Translations under genes and position numbers: made by a program
Source: a virus
IMG/VR virus record: IMGVR_UViG_3300009085_000445
Location: 1 to 39,674 of that record
DNA length: 39,674 bases
Strand: one strand, 5' to 3'
Part shown: positions 39,481-39,674 of the stretch, piece by piece
Layout of the letters: every line of letters begins with the position of its first letter
Numbering within the stretch: the first letter of the stretch is position 1
Notes under the pieces: model-generated
Seen by the model: the letters and a program-made list of their open reading frames with translations, nothing else
Databases searched by the model: none
Told to the model about the DNA's origin: nothing

Positions 39481-39486
39481 TTTCAT

Positions 39487-39674
39487 ATGACTAAAGACCC
39501 GGCATTTTTGTTTTACTATGTTGATTTTCAACATGGAACAAGAAAAATGACTTTTGAAGAAAAAGGTGCTTATATAGAACTACTTTGTGAACAAGCAGAT
39601 TGTGGACATTTATCATTAGATGATATTAAAAGAGCATTAAATTCTTCATTCCCCATATGGGATGCCATATGCTA
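39487..39674 (+). CDS. DUF1376-type replication protein, N-terminal part (3' end missing)
   Basis: 62 codons, open to the window end. KDPAFLFYYVDFQHGTRKMT then EEKGAYIELLCEQADCGHLS and DDIKRALNSSFPIWDAIC is the DUF1376 (YdaU-like) N-terminal domain of phage replication proteins. No ribosome binding site is seen, only a U-rich stretch from the terminator, so translation may be weak or depend on read-through. Joining the window ends keeps the frame of the fragment at 2-367 but creates a TAA at the junction, so the middle of the gene is probably missing from the window. Confidence 0.8.
   Translation, partial: MTKDPAFLFYYVDFQHGTRKMTFEEKGAYIELLCEQADCGHLSLDDIKRALNSSFPIWDAIC
39654..39671. repeat. 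Near-identical terminal repeat, right copy
   Basis: Partner of the repeat at 23-40 (17 of 18 bases equal). It is read in a different frame of the replication gene, so the similarity is not explained by a protein repeat. Confidence 0.7.

Overview
The window looks like an almost complete genome of a tailed, short-tailed (podovirus-type) bacteriophage, probably assembled from a circular or circularly permuted molecule. The last gene (from 39487) is the N-terminal part of a DUF1376-type replication protein. The first open frame (up to 367) has the typical C-terminal part of the same kind of protein. Genes are densely packed, mostly on the + strand, with many ATGA overlaps and strong AAAGGAGG ribosome binding sites. 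A lipobox protein, signal peptides and surface-glycan type enzymes point to a bacterial host, more likely diderm; the host itself cannot be named from the sequence. No integrase, repressor, DNA polymerase, RNA polymerase or tRNA gene was recognised.

Layout. (1) 1-5661: end of the replication gene, then a tightly coupled glycan cassette: three GT2 glycosyltransferases (two of them tandem paralogs), a class I methyltransferase, a radical SAM enzyme and a multi-pass GT-C/TMTC-like membrane protein with C-terminal TPR-like helices. (2) 5725-8683: a run of small orphan genes, many under 60 codons, some zinc ribbons, sharing a repeated RBS-bearing spacer; then a fourth GT2, a small DUF1508-like protein and a membrane protein. 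(3) 8676-8988, minus strand: two tiny coupled genes with their own promoter, facing a divergent + strand promoter. (4) 9196-16588: packaging and head genes in order: small and large terminase, a possible GNAT-like protein, an Ala-rich protein, portal (T7 gp8 type), a Bbp19-like protein, a 15-residue basic peptide, scaffold, capsid, a probable decoration protein and a head-tail adaptor. (5) 16585-24036: a compositionally different island with adhesin-like proteins (an Asp-box propeller and an 894-residue fibre with a signal peptide) and a lysis-like set of small membrane proteins and a lipoprotein, which also contains a SpeD/SpeH-type pyruvoyl decarboxylase homolog. (6) 24045-36726: tail hub (gp12-like), internal virion proteins, a 2180-residue ejection-type protein carrying an embedded D12-class DNA adenine methyltransferase domain, and a poly-glycine tail fibre, ending at a strong intrinsic terminator. 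(7) 36797-39674: a perfect-consensus promoter driving a recombination module (YqaJ exonuclease, probable Rad52-like annealing protein, VRR-NUC nuclease), then a predicted promoter-plus-terminator RNA of about 120 nt that can fold as a pseudoknot, and the start of the replication gene.

How it fits together: early transcription from 36797 gives recombination and replication functions. Transcription continuing through the replication gene reaches the glycan cassette, which probably changes the host surface or a glycan on the virion. Late transcription from about 9108 makes the particle and lysis proteins. The most unusual points are the virion-protein methyltransferase (possible anti-restriction on entry), the pyruvoyl decarboxylase homolog among lysis genes, the glycan cassette placed next to replication, and the pseudoknotted RNA upstream of the replication gene.
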